Positions 10,680 through 21,728 of a stretch of 64,000 nucleotides of DNA are shown one piece after another. The first letter of the stretch is position 1, and the number at the start of each line of letters is the position of its first letter. This stretch comes from Thozetella sp. PMI_491. Lineage: Eukaryota; Ascomycota; Sordariomycetes; Chaetosphaeriales; Chaetosphaeriaceae. Both the position numbers and the translations under genes were made by a program. The notes under the pieces were generated by a model. That model searched no databases and was not told where the DNA came from. It saw only the letters and a list, made by a program, of their open reading frames with translations. Location of the stretch: the NCBI GenBank assembly GCA_021432635.1, contig MU270026.1, positions 585,311-649,310 of the forward strand. Direction: 5' to 3'.

Positions 10680-11528
10680 ATATCCTTCCTCAAACGCGCC
10701 TTCCAACGTGCTAGCCAACCATGCCAACGCTCTCTCACGCCCAGCAGTAACCTCGTCATTTTGATGGCCTAGAGTGTTGCGTTCATATACGATGCGTGCG
10801 CTGTCGCTGCAGTACTTGGCAATTAGCACGTCTGCTTCAGCACTACCCACCTACCTCGTCCTGCTGCGCCATGTAGACAAAGGTCGGCAGGGGGGTTATC
10901 CGCGCCGCCCTAGGATTCCATCCCTGTTGATTGTGTCGATCATGATAAGAGCAACTATGGCGTCCCAGACACCATGAAAGTACGAGAAGATGTCCTGGAT
11001 TGCGAAACTGAAGATAGCTTCAACTAAAATCATGTTCAACATAGCGAGAAACGATGTGCTGTTGAAGGGTCTACTCAGGTTCAACCTTGAGCCCAAGTCT
11101 TGGTGTGCATCAGGATCCTAGCTCATCATTCTGAGGATGCTTATCGGTCCTAGGCCGTAAACTGACCCTTGTTGACATGATCGAGAACTGCGGTCACTTT
11201 GGCGACGATCCCACCGTAGGGGAGGCCGCTAAACTCTAGTTCTGGCGCATGCGCCATCTGCAACTCTGCTGTCCATTCTGAGGCGAATACACCGCTAGAG
11301 TATCCCCAAAACGTGTAGCTGACTCCCGCTCTTGCCGTGAACACAACCACGCAGCTCGGAGAAAAGACGTGTAATGCTGAGGCCGTAGACAAACTTGAAC
11401 GTCTGAGGAGCAAAAGTGCTATGGGAAGCACGGACAGCATCAAGGCTAGCTTGTCCATCTTGCAGCCCGGAGCTCATAGTAATGTACTGTTTAGTTCGGA
11501 AATCTTTGACAGGATTCTGAATAGACAT
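10680..11528 (-). pseudogene. Relic of a LIP-type secretory lipase
   Basis: Broken pieces in different frames line up in order with the intact lipase at 55250-56506. From the upstream end: a GQASLDAVRA segment (compare GHATIDSVRV), then FWGYSSG with the nucleophile elbow followed by EWTAELQ and APELEFSG, then FAIQDIFSYFHG and NRDGILG (compare FAYQDLAKYFING and NTDGVMG), then FVYMAQQDEV with the acid region, and AKYCSDSARIVYERN followed by GHQNDEVTAG with the catalytic His region. Stops and frame changes separate the pieces, for example an in-frame TAG right after QQDEVGG. The N-terminal third with signal peptide is not recognisable. This is a decayed paralogue of the lipase 44 kb away on the same strand. 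Similarity was judged by eye. Confidence 0.75.
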
Positions 11529-11690
11529 GATCGGCAGACCATGGTTACGGATCCGCTGACCTAAGAGTTGGATGGTGAGGTACTATAGGAAACCATAGAA
11601 GGCACCGGTTCCACTCGTCGAGCAATGAAGGCAACGGAGAGAAAATAGTAACATTGGTCAAAGTGGCGGTATAGTATTCGATATATGATG

Positions 11691-12674
11691 CTATGGCTGG
11701 TCTTCTAAGAACTTGATCACTGCGGCGCGACCAACAAGCGCTTCTGGTACCACAGGGTCCCAGACAAACCCATGCCACATGCCTTCGGATACTAGCAACT
11801 CCACCTTGACGCCCACCTCTTTCAACTTCCAGTAGAAACGCACGCCGTTGCTAAGAGCAAAATCGCGAGTGCCGACTGTGATCACGGTTGGCGGGAACGA
11901 CGCGTCATATGTGGCATACATGGGAGAGAAGAGCGGATCCTTCGGGTCGATCCCCTTTGGTGCGTAGTTCTGCGATACCATGCCGCTCAACAGGCTGATC
12001 GGGAGAATGTCTCGGTCGCGAGCATTCGTAACCAGCGAGTCGCCTGCGCCGGTAAAGTCCAAGCCAGGCGTGCAAAGATACATCCCGGCCCTTGGCATAG
12101 GAAGACTCTCCTGCTGGGCTACAAGCAGCATAGACACTAGCAACTGGGCGCCAGAAGACGCTCCCATACAATATATATCTGCCGGATCAATGGGAGTACC
12201 CCCAGGAGGGCCATCATGGATCAGCTCGCGATATACGGCAAGAATCTGGTCACGAGCGACCGGGTATTTGGCCTCTGGGGATCTCGTGAAGTTGGGCGAG
12301 TAAACTCGGACGCCCAGCTCCGCCGCCATGGTTAGGGCGCCGCGGTCCTTGGGACTACCCATGATGAAGGCACCACCAAAAATATTGAACAGGATCTTTT
12401 TCTCCTTCTCTGGTGCTATCGTTGGGGGTTCTATCACAACGACCGGGATGTCGGCGACGGTTATATCCTTGAGTCGAAGCCCGTGCTTTTCGATCAACGC
12501 TGCCTCTCCTGGAGCCATTTTCGCCTCGAGATCTCGACGGAGTGCCGGAACCCGGCTAGGCATGGTGAGGACATTCGATAGGATGCCGATGAGAGGCGAC
12601 TGGTGTATATTTTCGAGAAACTGGACAGCTTCTGGGCTCAGAGCGGCCTTCTGTCCGGCTGTCAGAGATACCAT
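11691..12674 (-). CDS. HSL-family alpha/beta hydrolase (esterase)
   Basis: Intronless frame of 327 residues from ATG 12674. It matches the hormone-sensitive-lipase family of esterases, which hydrolyse short acyl esters. No signal peptide is seen, so it is probably cytosolic. Landmarks: the oxyanion-hole region reads NIFGGAFIMGS where the family usually has HGGG(F/W); the nucleophile elbow is GASSGA where GDSAGG is usual; the acid lies in VGTRDFALS and the His in MWHGFVW. A Ser-Asp-His triad is therefore present, but the leading His of the HGG motif is replaced by Phe and the elbow is diverged. It opens the enzyme run at 11.7-22.7 kb and has its promoter region next to that of the aldo-keto reductase, with 838 bases between the two divergent starts. 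Confidence 0.85.
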   Translation of the reverse strand: MVSLTAGQKAALSPEAVQFLENIHQSPLIGILSNVLTMPSRVPALRRDLEAKMAPGEAALIEKHGLRLKDITVADIPVVVIEPPTIAPEKEKKILFNIFGGAFIMGSPKDRGALTMAAELGVRVYSPNFTRSPEAKYPVARDQILAVYRELIHDGPPGGTPIDPADIYCMGASSGAQLLVSMLLVAQQESLPMPRAGMYLCTPGLDFTGAGDSLVTNARDRDILPISLLSGMVSQNYAPKGIDPKDPLFSPMYATYDASFPPTVITVGTRDFALSNGVRFYWKLKEVGVKVELLVSEGMWHGFVWDPVVPEALVGRAAVIKFLEDQP

Positions 12675-13512
12675 CTTCGCAAGAAGCGCTGGGCTTGGCT
12701 ATATGCGCTAAGGCTATTGGCTCGTTTTCGGGTAGATTCTAGGAGGGTTGCCTGGGCTTGGTCAACGGCGGCTCTATGGCGGCCCTTTATGCATCATCAT
12801 CATGCCCCGGGATAGCGGTACACCGCTGCCGGCCGTTACAATCTCTGGCCTATTAGATGCACGCCACTGTTTATTCAGGCTAGCCGTATGCGCAAGTCCG
12901 TTTGCTGCAAGCAAACTCCCGCCTGTCCCTTCCGTGGTTCGCTATCCCGAAGGATGGTAGGTACCCGGTGTCGGCCTTACAAATATTCTGGGTATGTCAG
13001 CCTCGGACTCTACTACAGAGCGGCACATCATTGCATATGCTTAAATCTCGTAGCTTGTAACTGAAAATGGCTTGAGTCCGCTTCGCATGGCACTACTAAA
13101 GTTCGTAGCTTGAGACCATATTAGGATTAGCGCCGCACTAAAATTCGTAGCTTGGAACCGTATTGGGTTTAGCGACCATCGGTAATCGCAGCATCCCACA
13201 AGTCTCCGGCCATTTCGGCAGGGTCCAAGGATCCACTGTTAGTGGCCTAAGGGCTGCTGTAAAAACTACCTACTACTAGGAGTTCCGAGCCAACAACCAT
13301 GACTCCAGTTGGGACATTTCCAGATACAATAGAGGCTGGTGCATTTATTCATCTATATATTACTCAGGAGATTCTATGTGACTGCGCGATCGTTGCCTAA
13401 ACTCAGGTGTTTGTCTCTCTCTGAACCACAAAATCCAGCTCCAGCGAACGAGTCCCTGTCGAAATACTTTAGGCCACTAGTCCCGAGGAAATAGATATAT
13501 TCTGACCTCATC
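12675..13512. promoter_or_regulatory. Divergent intergenic region between esterase and aldo-keto reductase
   Basis: The two flanking genes point away from each other, so both promoters should lie here. It contains the three spaced TCGTAGCTTG copies listed separately. No gene was recognised. Confidence 0.4.
13041..13180. repeat. Three spaced copies of a TCGTAGCTTG motif
   Basis: Exact TCGTAGCTTG occurs at 13048-13057, 13103-13112 and 13145-13154. Around the second and third copies the similarity extends to about 40 bases (CACTA..AAA before, then CCRTATTRGG and TTAGCG after). It is an imperfect direct repeat 330-470 bases upstream of the reductase ATG. It could be a binding-site array or simply a small duplication. 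Confidence 0.5.
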
Positions 13513-14783
13513 ATGTCCAGTTCTCAGCACGGCTATGTTCGTGATCTTATCACCGGGCCGCCACCGACAAGCATGGGGTACAACCGACTTGGAAGATCCG
13601 GCTTGAAGGTATCGAAGATTATCCTAGGCGCCATGTCCTATGGAAGCAAAGAATGGCAGAAGTGGGTCCTGGAGGAAGAGGAGGCTCTGCCACTTCTAGA
13701 ATATGCCTACCAAGTTGGACTCAACACATGGGATACGGTGAGTATGCTTCCCTCTTCTCTTAATGATCGAGCGATACAATGCTAACTGATAATACCTTCA
13801 GTCCGATCTCTATTCGAACGGCGTCTCCGAAGAAATCATCGGCAAAGCTATATCTACGTACAAGATCCCCCGGGGAGGTGTTGTCATCATGACCAAATGT
13901 CGCTTCGCAACAAGTGCGCCTGGCGAGCCCCAGCTTCCGGTTTTTGCATCCACGGTCAATGACGGCCGCCTGGTGAACCGAGCAGGGCTCTCCCGTAAGC
14001 ACATCTTCGATGCGGTGCAAGCAAGCGTCCAGAGGTTAGGTACCTACATCGATGTGCTCCAAATTCAGCGCATGGACCCGGACGTCCCCCGGGAAGAGAT
14101 AATGAAGGCCCTAAATGATGTTGTGGAAATGGGACTGGCGAGGTATATCGGTGCTAGCTCCGTGAGTCTTTAGTATGCTTGACATCATAAATGAGACTGA
14201 AACTGATTCGTCACTGCGCAGATGCCGGCCTGGGAGTTTCAGGCACTGCAGAACGTTGCAGAGAAGCATGGCTGGCACAAGTTCATTTCCATGCAAAACT
14301 ACTACAACTTGCTATATCGCGAGGAAGAGCGCGAGATGATCCCCTACTGTCGGGATGCGGGCATTGGATGCGTTCCCGTGAGTCTTCACATCTAATATAG
14401 GGCTGTACAGTACAGTCTACTTATATCTTGAGTAGTGGTCCCCCAATGCGCGCGGTATTCTGGCCCGGCCCTGGGATGACCTCGATACGAAGGCATCCTT
14501 GAGGGCTCAACATGACGCCGCGCTCACGCGTCTATATACTCGAGATAACGAGGTAGACAAAGCCATCGTAAATATGGTGGAAGAAATCGCGAAAGCGAGG
14601 AAGGTTCCTATGGCGGTAATCGCAATGGCTTGGTGTCTTGCCAAAGGGGTCAATCCTATCGTTGGACTGAGTAACAAGGGCCGCATCGATGAGGCAGTGC
14701 TAGCGGCGAAAGTTGAATTGACTCTAGATGAGATCTCTAGGCTTGAGTCGGCATATCAGCCAAAGGCTGTAACGGGTTACTAG
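13513..14783 (+). CDS. Aldo-keto reductase (voltage-gated K+ channel beta/YakC-like subfamily)
   Basis: Four exons (13513-13737, 13802-14161, 14222-14377, 14436-14783), all joined at codon boundaries, encode 362 residues. The family reduces aldehydes and ketones with NADPH on a TIM barrel, in the cytosol. Landmarks: GRSGLKVSKIILG at the start of the barrel, NTWDTSDLYSNG carrying the catalytic Asp and Tyr (about residues 74 and 79), IMTKCRF with the catalytic Lys (about 107), SMQNYYNLL, the WSPNARGILARPW loop, and the C-terminal cofactor segment PIVGLSN. The fourth tetrad residue, His in the usual QIHRFDP motif, is Gln here (QIQRMDP, Gln164). It ends one base before the stop codon of the convergent Zn2Cys6 gene. 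Part of the enzyme run; substrate unknown. Confidence 0.9.
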
Positions 14784-14784
14784 T

Positions 14785-16423
14785 TCAAGAGACGGGAGAT
14801 TGAATCCTCGTCGCGTCCATATTGCCAGAGAATTTCTGGAGCCACTCTTCAATCCATCCCTGATAGATATCTGGCAGTGCTAATCGCGCGATGGGCAGCG
14901 AGAACCTCATGGTTTGAGTTCCGCAGTATCCCGCACGCAAGTTGTGATCAACAGACATGCAGATTGCCCTGGCGAGCTCACAGTTCTCTTCAGAAAGTCT
15001 GTCGCTTCGATCCAATGAGCCAATCTCAATATTGAGAATAATGAGATATGCGTAATACGTCGTGATGATGCTTGCTGACAGCACATCGCTGTAGACATAA
15101 GTGGATCGAAACAGCGGGCCGTCCGAATTATCAGGCATATCGACAAGGATAGGCTTTGTTACACCATCATCGCTCAATATATACTGGAGATACCATTGGG
15201 TCATATCTTGGCGTAGCTTTTGAGCGTCGCACAGTACGGAGGAACGGGCGGCCCCAGTAGGATAGTGCTTCAGCGCCGCAGCCCGTTTCCGTAAGCCAGG
15301 AATGGCTGCGAAGCAGCAGAATATCACATGGTGAAGCTCTGGCGACCCGGGCATCAACGGAAAGCTAATCAATCCGTCAGGGATCGATTGCCATTCCTTG
15401 TCATCCAGGAAACAGGGTTCTCCAGTCGCGAGCGCTTCAGAGATCTAATTTGTTCACGTCATTGGTAAGTGAGAGAAGTCTCACAGATGGACGGACCAAC
15501 TGACCAGAGTTCCGCGGCATGCAAGAAACATGGAATACTCAAAAGCCGAGTCATAACACAGCCGGGCACCTCTCAGTTGCATTAGACGGCCCGCCCCTCC
15601 AGCATGTCGGATCCAGGAGAAGGTAGTGTCTGAAAGTGTCTAGATGCAAGAAAAACACATTAGGGCACAATAACCGACCCCGCATTTCTAGGTTTACATA
15701 CCTCGTAGTTTCCGAGGAGCAACGTAGCGCAGAGCACCGTCGAATCAAATCGTAACCTGGTATCGGCAATAGCGGCAGCTAGCCTCTTCAACGCACGGGT
15801 ATACACTAGTTCTGCGTTGCGAAGACCCAGTTGATCTTCATGCATCCTTGAGATGTACGCTAAAGCTAGGGACAGAGCGGCTTCATCCAGCACTTCACTG
15901 CAACCTAAGCGTGGCGGGATGTGCCAGAGCCAACTACCGAGGAATGACTTCTGTTCCGTTGCAACCCCAAGCGGAAACATGGCTGTCACGAACGAAGCTA
16001 GGATCTGGCCGCGCTCTAGCTTCCATGGCCTAGGCTGGTGTAAAGTAGTTGTGAATTGGTTCTGCGGATACCGGGGTCGGAGATTGGTCTCACACTTGCT
16101 GCTTGAGGACGAGCTTCTCGACGAGGACGAATCCAGGAAACATGGATTAGAAGCTTGGGCGGAACGCTTGCGGACTGTTGATCGTTTTGTGACACTCGTC
16201 ACGTGGCGCAGCTTCGGTCCTTCATCTACAAACTTGGCTGGTCGAATGAAACCCGGACAGAAGCGGCCGCCTCTCCTACATTGTGAGCAGCTTGGGCGCG
16301 CCTCGTCACACTTTGGTTTCGAATTTTAGCGCAGCTTGACTGGGATGAGGAGATTGGAACACTAACCTTGATGCTTCGCTTGAGGCAGAGCGCGCAGCCC
16401 TTGCTCGTCGGCACGCCGACCAT
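14785..16423 (-). CDS. Zn2Cys6 fungal transcription factor
   Basis: Four exons (16423-16367, 16310-15702, 15639-15505, 15444-14785) encode 486 residues. The first intron splits the zinc cluster, which is only seen after splicing: CALCLKRSIK joined to CDEARPSCSQCRRGGRFC, spacing CX2CX6CX6CX2CX6C. The first in-frame ATG (16423) lies eight codons before the cluster. A basic, Ser-rich linker follows. The remainder resembles the helical regulatory region of fungal Zn2Cys6 activators, including the segments LLLGNYE-TLSDTTFSWIRHAGG and LISFPLMPG. Such proteins bind CGG half-sites and often control neighbouring genes. Its place between an aldo-keto reductase and an FAD monooxygenase suggests local control, which is inference. 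Tail-to-tail with the reductase at one-base spacing. Confidence 0.88.
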
Positions 16424-16948
16424 GACTGAATGCGAGATATGAAAGATGGTGCCCAATTTGGTTCTCAGCGTTACAGGGTAGGGCTTTAGCTCGAGAGGCT
16501 ATGGTGGTATTAGGTTGGATGGATTACTTCGCTTACCTAGTGTTATGGCGGTCAGCTAATCGGGAAAATGAGGCGGCGTCGGGCTTTCGGCAGCTAAACC
16601 CGACCTAGCAAACATCTACTACTCGCCTGCATAATGCACCTAGTAAGCGATAGCCCGGGTTAAATCAATATATGTATCCAAGCACCAGATGCATTTGGTC
16701 AAAAACGGGCAATTTGCCTGACTAGGCAAGATTGCGAAGGGAGAAAAACGTGCCACTGCCGAGCTGACCATGGGGAAAGGATCTTAATACACACAGGGTC
16801 AGGAAGCCAAGACGAGTAAGCATGATAATAGAGAAATACCCAACGCTATGGTCCGTTCCATAGGACGACATGAATGAATGCAGGAAGTCATCAAGATAGA
16901 GGGTCGTAGAACAACTTTTATGTCATTCGCTCTCAAAAATCATGCCGT
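16424..16948. other. Intergenic, no gene seen
   Basis: Upstream of the Zn2Cys6 gene and downstream of the FAD monooxygenase. No feature recognised. Confidence 0.5.
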
Positions 16949-18935
16949 TTAGACTCCTCGATCTGTAACCTCGGCCTTCAGCTCGTGCCGAGACAAGATC
17001 TGGTTCATGACACGCAAAAGCTTGCCCTTGCAGTCATCAACCATTTTCCCTGATCTCCAGGCCACAAACCTGTCTGGGCGGACAAGAACACAGCCATTGT
17101 CTTCCACGCCCCGCCACTGCCTCCACTCACGGTACACGTCGTGATAGTCGAGGCCGATGCCAATTCCGTAGCACTTGATTGGGATACCGGTGCTTGCAGA
17201 GATTTCTGACACAGCTTTCTTCCATGCGTTCCCACCGTGACCGGTGAAGAGGCAGAATGAGCCATGTCCGGCTAGATCGTGAGTCGAGATCATCTTGAGG
17301 CGCGTCGGCAGGTCAAGCCAAGCGTGCGGAAGCCGGCTGCCCGGGTAAGTGCTGATCTGGATTTTGACCACTGGATCACCCTCGAGGGCTGGCCGGGGCT
17401 CCGGTTCGTCCTGAAGATACACTGCGCTCGAGACGTACCAGTGGTTCATCCCCAGGCCCAGGCTTTCTCCTTCTTTCCTCTTCCACTCGAGGGCGGCGTG
17501 CAACTGCTCCCTTCGCTCTGCGCCGGCGTCCGAGGCCACCGAAAGCTCCTGGACCTGACGCAGGCCCTCTTCAGGTGTCTCGGCGAACATCCCGAGCGCT
17601 TGCCAGACGGCGGCGTGCGCTTTGAGCTGCTCGTTGGAGCCGTGCACAAGGCTGGCACCGATAGGCTGTCGTTCCTCGCTGTACGACTCAAGTAGACTTG
17701 GGCCCGCCAGACCTCGAGACACAAAAGCGATCTTCCATGCGAGGTTATATGCGTCCTGGATGCAGGTGTTGCTCCCCAGGCCGTACGACGGAGGGTGGCG
17801 ATGCGCAGCATCTCCTAGGAGGAAGACATTGCCACCGGAGCTATACTTCTCTGCGATGCTGTCACGGACCGACCAGGGGTCGAGGCGCAGGATTTCAACC
17901 TCGACTTGGTCATCGCCGATGATCTCCCGCACGTAGTTGACCAACTCAGGGCTCTTCGACGTCAAGTCTTTAAAGGGGTCCTCCGTCGCGCCCGGCGAGA
18001 AGGAAACAAGGAGCCACTGCTTCCACGGACGGACCATGCGCAGCGTGGGCGCTACCCCGAACCTTATTTTTTGGTCTGGCTTCATGATCCAGTGCAGCTG
18101 GGCGTGTCGCTCTCGGTGCATGTGCCTCTCCAGGTCGGCATTTAAGAGAATGTTGCACGCGATGCCTCCGGGAGAGTTGGTGGTGAAGGGGAAGTCCTGC
18201 GAGCGAGCCACCGTGCTTTTGGCCCCATCGGCACCGAAAAGGTACTTCGCACGGATCTTGGAGGTGGTCTTCGTGATCTCATCTTGGATGTCGCAGACCA
18301 CGCCGCTCGAAGACCGTTCGACGTGCAGAAGTGTGGTCGAAAAGCGGACGGGGAAGCCATGTTGCGATGCATATTTCACGAGAATGGGCTCCATCCAAGA
18401 CTGGGGAAGGTCTATCCATTCGCAAGGAGACGCAATAGTGGTGTCCCTCTACAGGTAATGGCTTTGATCAGCCGAGCCATAACTCCGCATTGAATAGCCT
18501 AGTCTTACCGTCGTATCAGGATGTGAACCCCATGCGAAGATTTTACCATATTCCTCACCAACCATGCTGCGGCACCATCTCATGCTCTGAAACATGATGC
18601 CTCGGGTTGCGTGGCTCAGGGAATCTTCTTCGAGCCCGATGTCGCGTAGACATTCTTAGCACGGATTAGCTCTAAAGTCGGAGACAATGTGGGCTAGAAT
18701 GATGCATACCTAGCGCAAACGGATTCACCATATGCGCCCTCGGTGTTTCTGCTGTCCCTGGTGCACATGAAATTACAAGCCCCTTCAGGCCTAGGCATAG
18801 AAGCCAGGTTAATCATGGGGTAATATAGCTTCGTCGTTGAGGGTACCGACCGTTCTGTCCAAGAAAGGAGGCTAGAGCAGCACCGGCGGGTCCGGCACCG
18901 ACCACCAAAAAATCCAATTCAGCATCCGATGTCAT
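16949..18935 (-). CDS. FAD-dependent aromatic monooxygenase (PheA/TfdB family, phenol hydroxylase-like)
   Basis: Four exons (18935-18851, 18790-18710, 18654-18509, 18448-16949) encode 603 residues. The family hydroxylates phenolic or polyketide rings using NADPH and oxygen. Landmarks: the FAD-binding GAGPAG at residues 13-18, TPRAHMVNPFAL after it, the FGADGAKSTVARS motif (DG motif, about residues 175-187), the ribityl-binding VFLLGDAAHRHPPSYG segment (GD motif, about 320), and a C-terminal thioredoxin-like domain as in phenol hydroxylase. All core motifs look intact, so it is a good candidate for the working oxidative enzyme of the 11.7-22.7 kb run. It is read in the same direction as the Zn2Cys6 gene downstream of it. 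There is no membrane segment. Substrate unknown. Confidence 0.92.
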
Positions 18936-19873
18936 TGTTCTTAACCTGGTGTAATTCTAAGGAATCACGAAAATGCGACTAGAGACTGGAGCCCGCGTGT
19001 TTGGCTCTGTCCGATAAGCGATTCTACCTTTTTGGCCGACTTCGTCGCCTCTCCCCAAGCTTCGTCGCCAGGCATATTATATATTTACCTCCTACATTCT
19101 CTAAAGCGAATTGTGAAGGCTGACGTAAGACTTCGTGGGCATGTGCGTGGACACCCCAGACTCGCAGACTTAGGAAAAGCTGATTCTAAACCACGTCGCT
19201 AGTAAGGCATCTGAGGCATGGAGGCTAAGGCTTTGCCTGCCGAAGGTAGCCTAGTTCAGGGACTACACCCATGGTGGGCTCCGAGCTCACCGTATCTAGC
19301 CCAAACATATGATGAGTGGCTGAAAGGATTATCGAGGAGGAGTGCGGCCGCTGTCATATATATATGGGCGAGCTTTTTAGCGTGGGTAATATCAACTAGC
19401 CTTGGCGTGTATTGGGCATTGGGTACGCGCTGAGTAACGAAGGGGACTTGTCGAGGCGCAGCTCGATTACGGCATCGTCCTGATAGGGCAGAGACCCAAC
19501 AAAGAGGCAAGGATCCTGGGAAGCCAAGACCTCACAGGCGTAAAAGAACCCCCATGCGGACGGCATTTATCCATCTTGCAGCGTCCAAGTCGGCTTTATG
19601 AGGCGAGATCTCGCATTATGTCAAAGTAGACGCCATCGCTTTGGGTTCAGCAAATCACAGGGAGGCCCTCGCTCACTCATCTGCAGACGACCGTTAACGC
19701 CGATATTACTGACGGAGACGGTCCACTGCAGCTTACTCCGAAAACACCGTTCACCAAACCCAACAGAAAGCCTTAACCCGGCTGAACGTCTTCAAACCAA
19801 GGAAAATAGTCGGAGAGCGCGCGGAGATAAGTGCTTAAGGAATTTGATGTAGATCTATAGATACTAATAGACA
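18936..19873. other. Divergent intergenic region, no gene seen
   Basis: Promoters of the FAD monooxygenase (minus) and the secreted hydrolase (plus) must lie here. Short frames at 19218-19433 and 19598-19852 show no family resemblance and are not called. Confidence 0.45.
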
Positions 19874-21250
19874 ATGTGGCCGCCACTTCTCGCTATGGTG
19901 AAGACAGGTGTCACTCTACGCAGCTATTTCGTCCAGAAGGCCGTGATGCATAGTTTTGCCATCTTCGTGGGTTTTATGACCGGAGTGTCATTGGCCAGAA
20001 ATTGTCAGAACCTCACGATTCCGATCACCGTTTTGGCTCGTAACGGAAAGTTCAGTCTCCAACCACCTGCTAACGGCTTGGATGTTACCGATTTTGTGCT
20101 GGATTTTTACCGTGCCGGGGTCAATTACACTGATGTATTAGTACAAGGTGTAAGTCAATAACTCCGCTCGTACAGCCAGCGGCCCCTATATCATTCATAA
20201 CCCTAATCCTTGCTCAGTACAATACAATCTCCGGGGCCTATAACATTTCCGCTACCTACTGCACACCTGATTGCGGCGTCGGGAAGGTACTCCAAGTAAT
20301 GACCCATGGACTCGCCCTGGACCGCCACTATTGGGACCTATCGTACAACAACTACAACTACAGCTATGTGAACCGAGCTCTTGCACGGGGCTACTCCACC
20401 TTTACCTATGACCGACTCGGGATTGGTGAATCCTCTCACGGGGACCCCATCAACGAGGTCCAGGCATGGGCAGAGATTGCAGCCCTGCACTCCCTGACGA
20501 CGTTACTACGCCAAGGGAAGGTGCCGGGTGTGCATGCCAGGTTCGACAAGATCTTCCACATCGGCCACAGTTATGGCTCTGTCCAGACATATGCCCTCTC
20601 AGCCATGCACCCGGACGACACAGACGGCATTGTGTTGACGGGGTTTTCCACGGAGCCGACTTATTTGCCCTGGTTTGGATATGCTTCCAACTTTGTGCCT
20701 GCCAACACCAATGAAGCATTCAGCGCCTTCCCCAACGGCTACCTTGGTGTCGGCAGCACCGCTGGTTTCCAGTCAGTGGCTTTCGCACCGCAAAATTTCG
20801 ATCCGAATCTCTTTTCTGGAGCCAGTGCAATCAGTCAGCCCGTTGCCATCGGAGAGCTTCTTTCTCTCTCTGGGCCAATCTCGACCCCAAGCGGCTTCCG
20901 AGGTCCAGTCCTCGTGATAACTGGCGGTAAGGCCACATTAATTTCCTAGTGGATCTTTGAGAACTTCTCTAACTGTCTATTTCTGACAGAGCGTGACCTA
21001 CCCTTTTGCGGAGGCAATTGCTTCGTGTCCAGCCCCTCTCTTGCGGCCAAGGTTCAACAGCAGTTCCCCAAGGCGGCTAAGTTCCAGTCTGTAATTGTCC
21101 CTGGTACGGGGCACTCTTTGAACTTTGTGAGCCATTCCAAGGCACCGAACGGGTAGATGATGGAATGTCAATGGCTAACGTACAAAGGAATATTCTTACC
21201 CTATCACATACAGCTCAATTCTCAACTTTCTGGATAAGACCCAGCAGTGA
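19874..21250 (+). CDS. Secreted alpha/beta hydrolase
   Basis: Four exons (19874-20149, 20218-20926, 20990-21126, 21188-21250) encode 394 residues. A second in-frame ATG at 19946 gives a better signal peptide (MHSFAIFVGFMTGVSLA), so the mature secreted protein may start from there (370 residues). Sequons are visible (NLT, NYT, NIS, NYS). The fold is seen in THGLALDRHYWDL (strand 3 and oxyanion region), YDRLGIGES, the nucleophile elbow GHSYGS and the late His in GTGHSLNF. The acid probably lies just before ERDLPFCGGNC. The last intron was placed so that the frame continues to EYSYPITYSSILNFLDKTQQ; reading on without it stops after APNG. It could be an esterase, lipase or lactonase. It lies within the enzyme run. 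Confidence 0.87.
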
Positions 21251-21728
21251 CGGAAAAGTATTGGAAAATTGGAAGGTGGAATCCAGGGCTGCTCTACATT
21301 AATTCAACCCCTGCCAAAAATGCTCGGTCTAACTCGTGTTACAATACGAGCATCCCTAGCTTTCTAGTCTTAACCTATTAAACAAAGAAAAGGGGTTTGC
21401 GGGAGACACTGGTCGCCCATTGAGTTTTGCGTCAAATCTCGGGAGTGCCTAGTTCGATGCTATACGAGGAGGATGTTTCACAAGACATCACCGATCGGAG
21501 AACATAACGCAACCAAGTAATCCTGAGCATGTGCTGTCTGTTTCAGAATATTTTCAGCGAGAAGGGGATGGCTAGGCCTCGCAGACGGTTTGTGGCGGTT
21601 CTGGCAAATGATACGAAGCAGAGGCTGGAATATATTAGAAATTGATAGACATATAGGCTCATGGATCTTTAATGCGGTCAGAGATGGTCTAGGCATGAAG
21701 CTTGCATCGAGTCCGGACGACAATTCGT
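21251..21728. other. Convergent intergenic region, no gene seen
   Basis: Lies between the 3' ends of the secreted hydrolase and the SDR gene. No feature recognised. Confidence 0.5.

Noticed and set aside
19218-19433. Plus-strand 71-codon frame with a hydrophobic stretch
   Set aside because: Short, no homology recognised, and located in a divergent promoter region.
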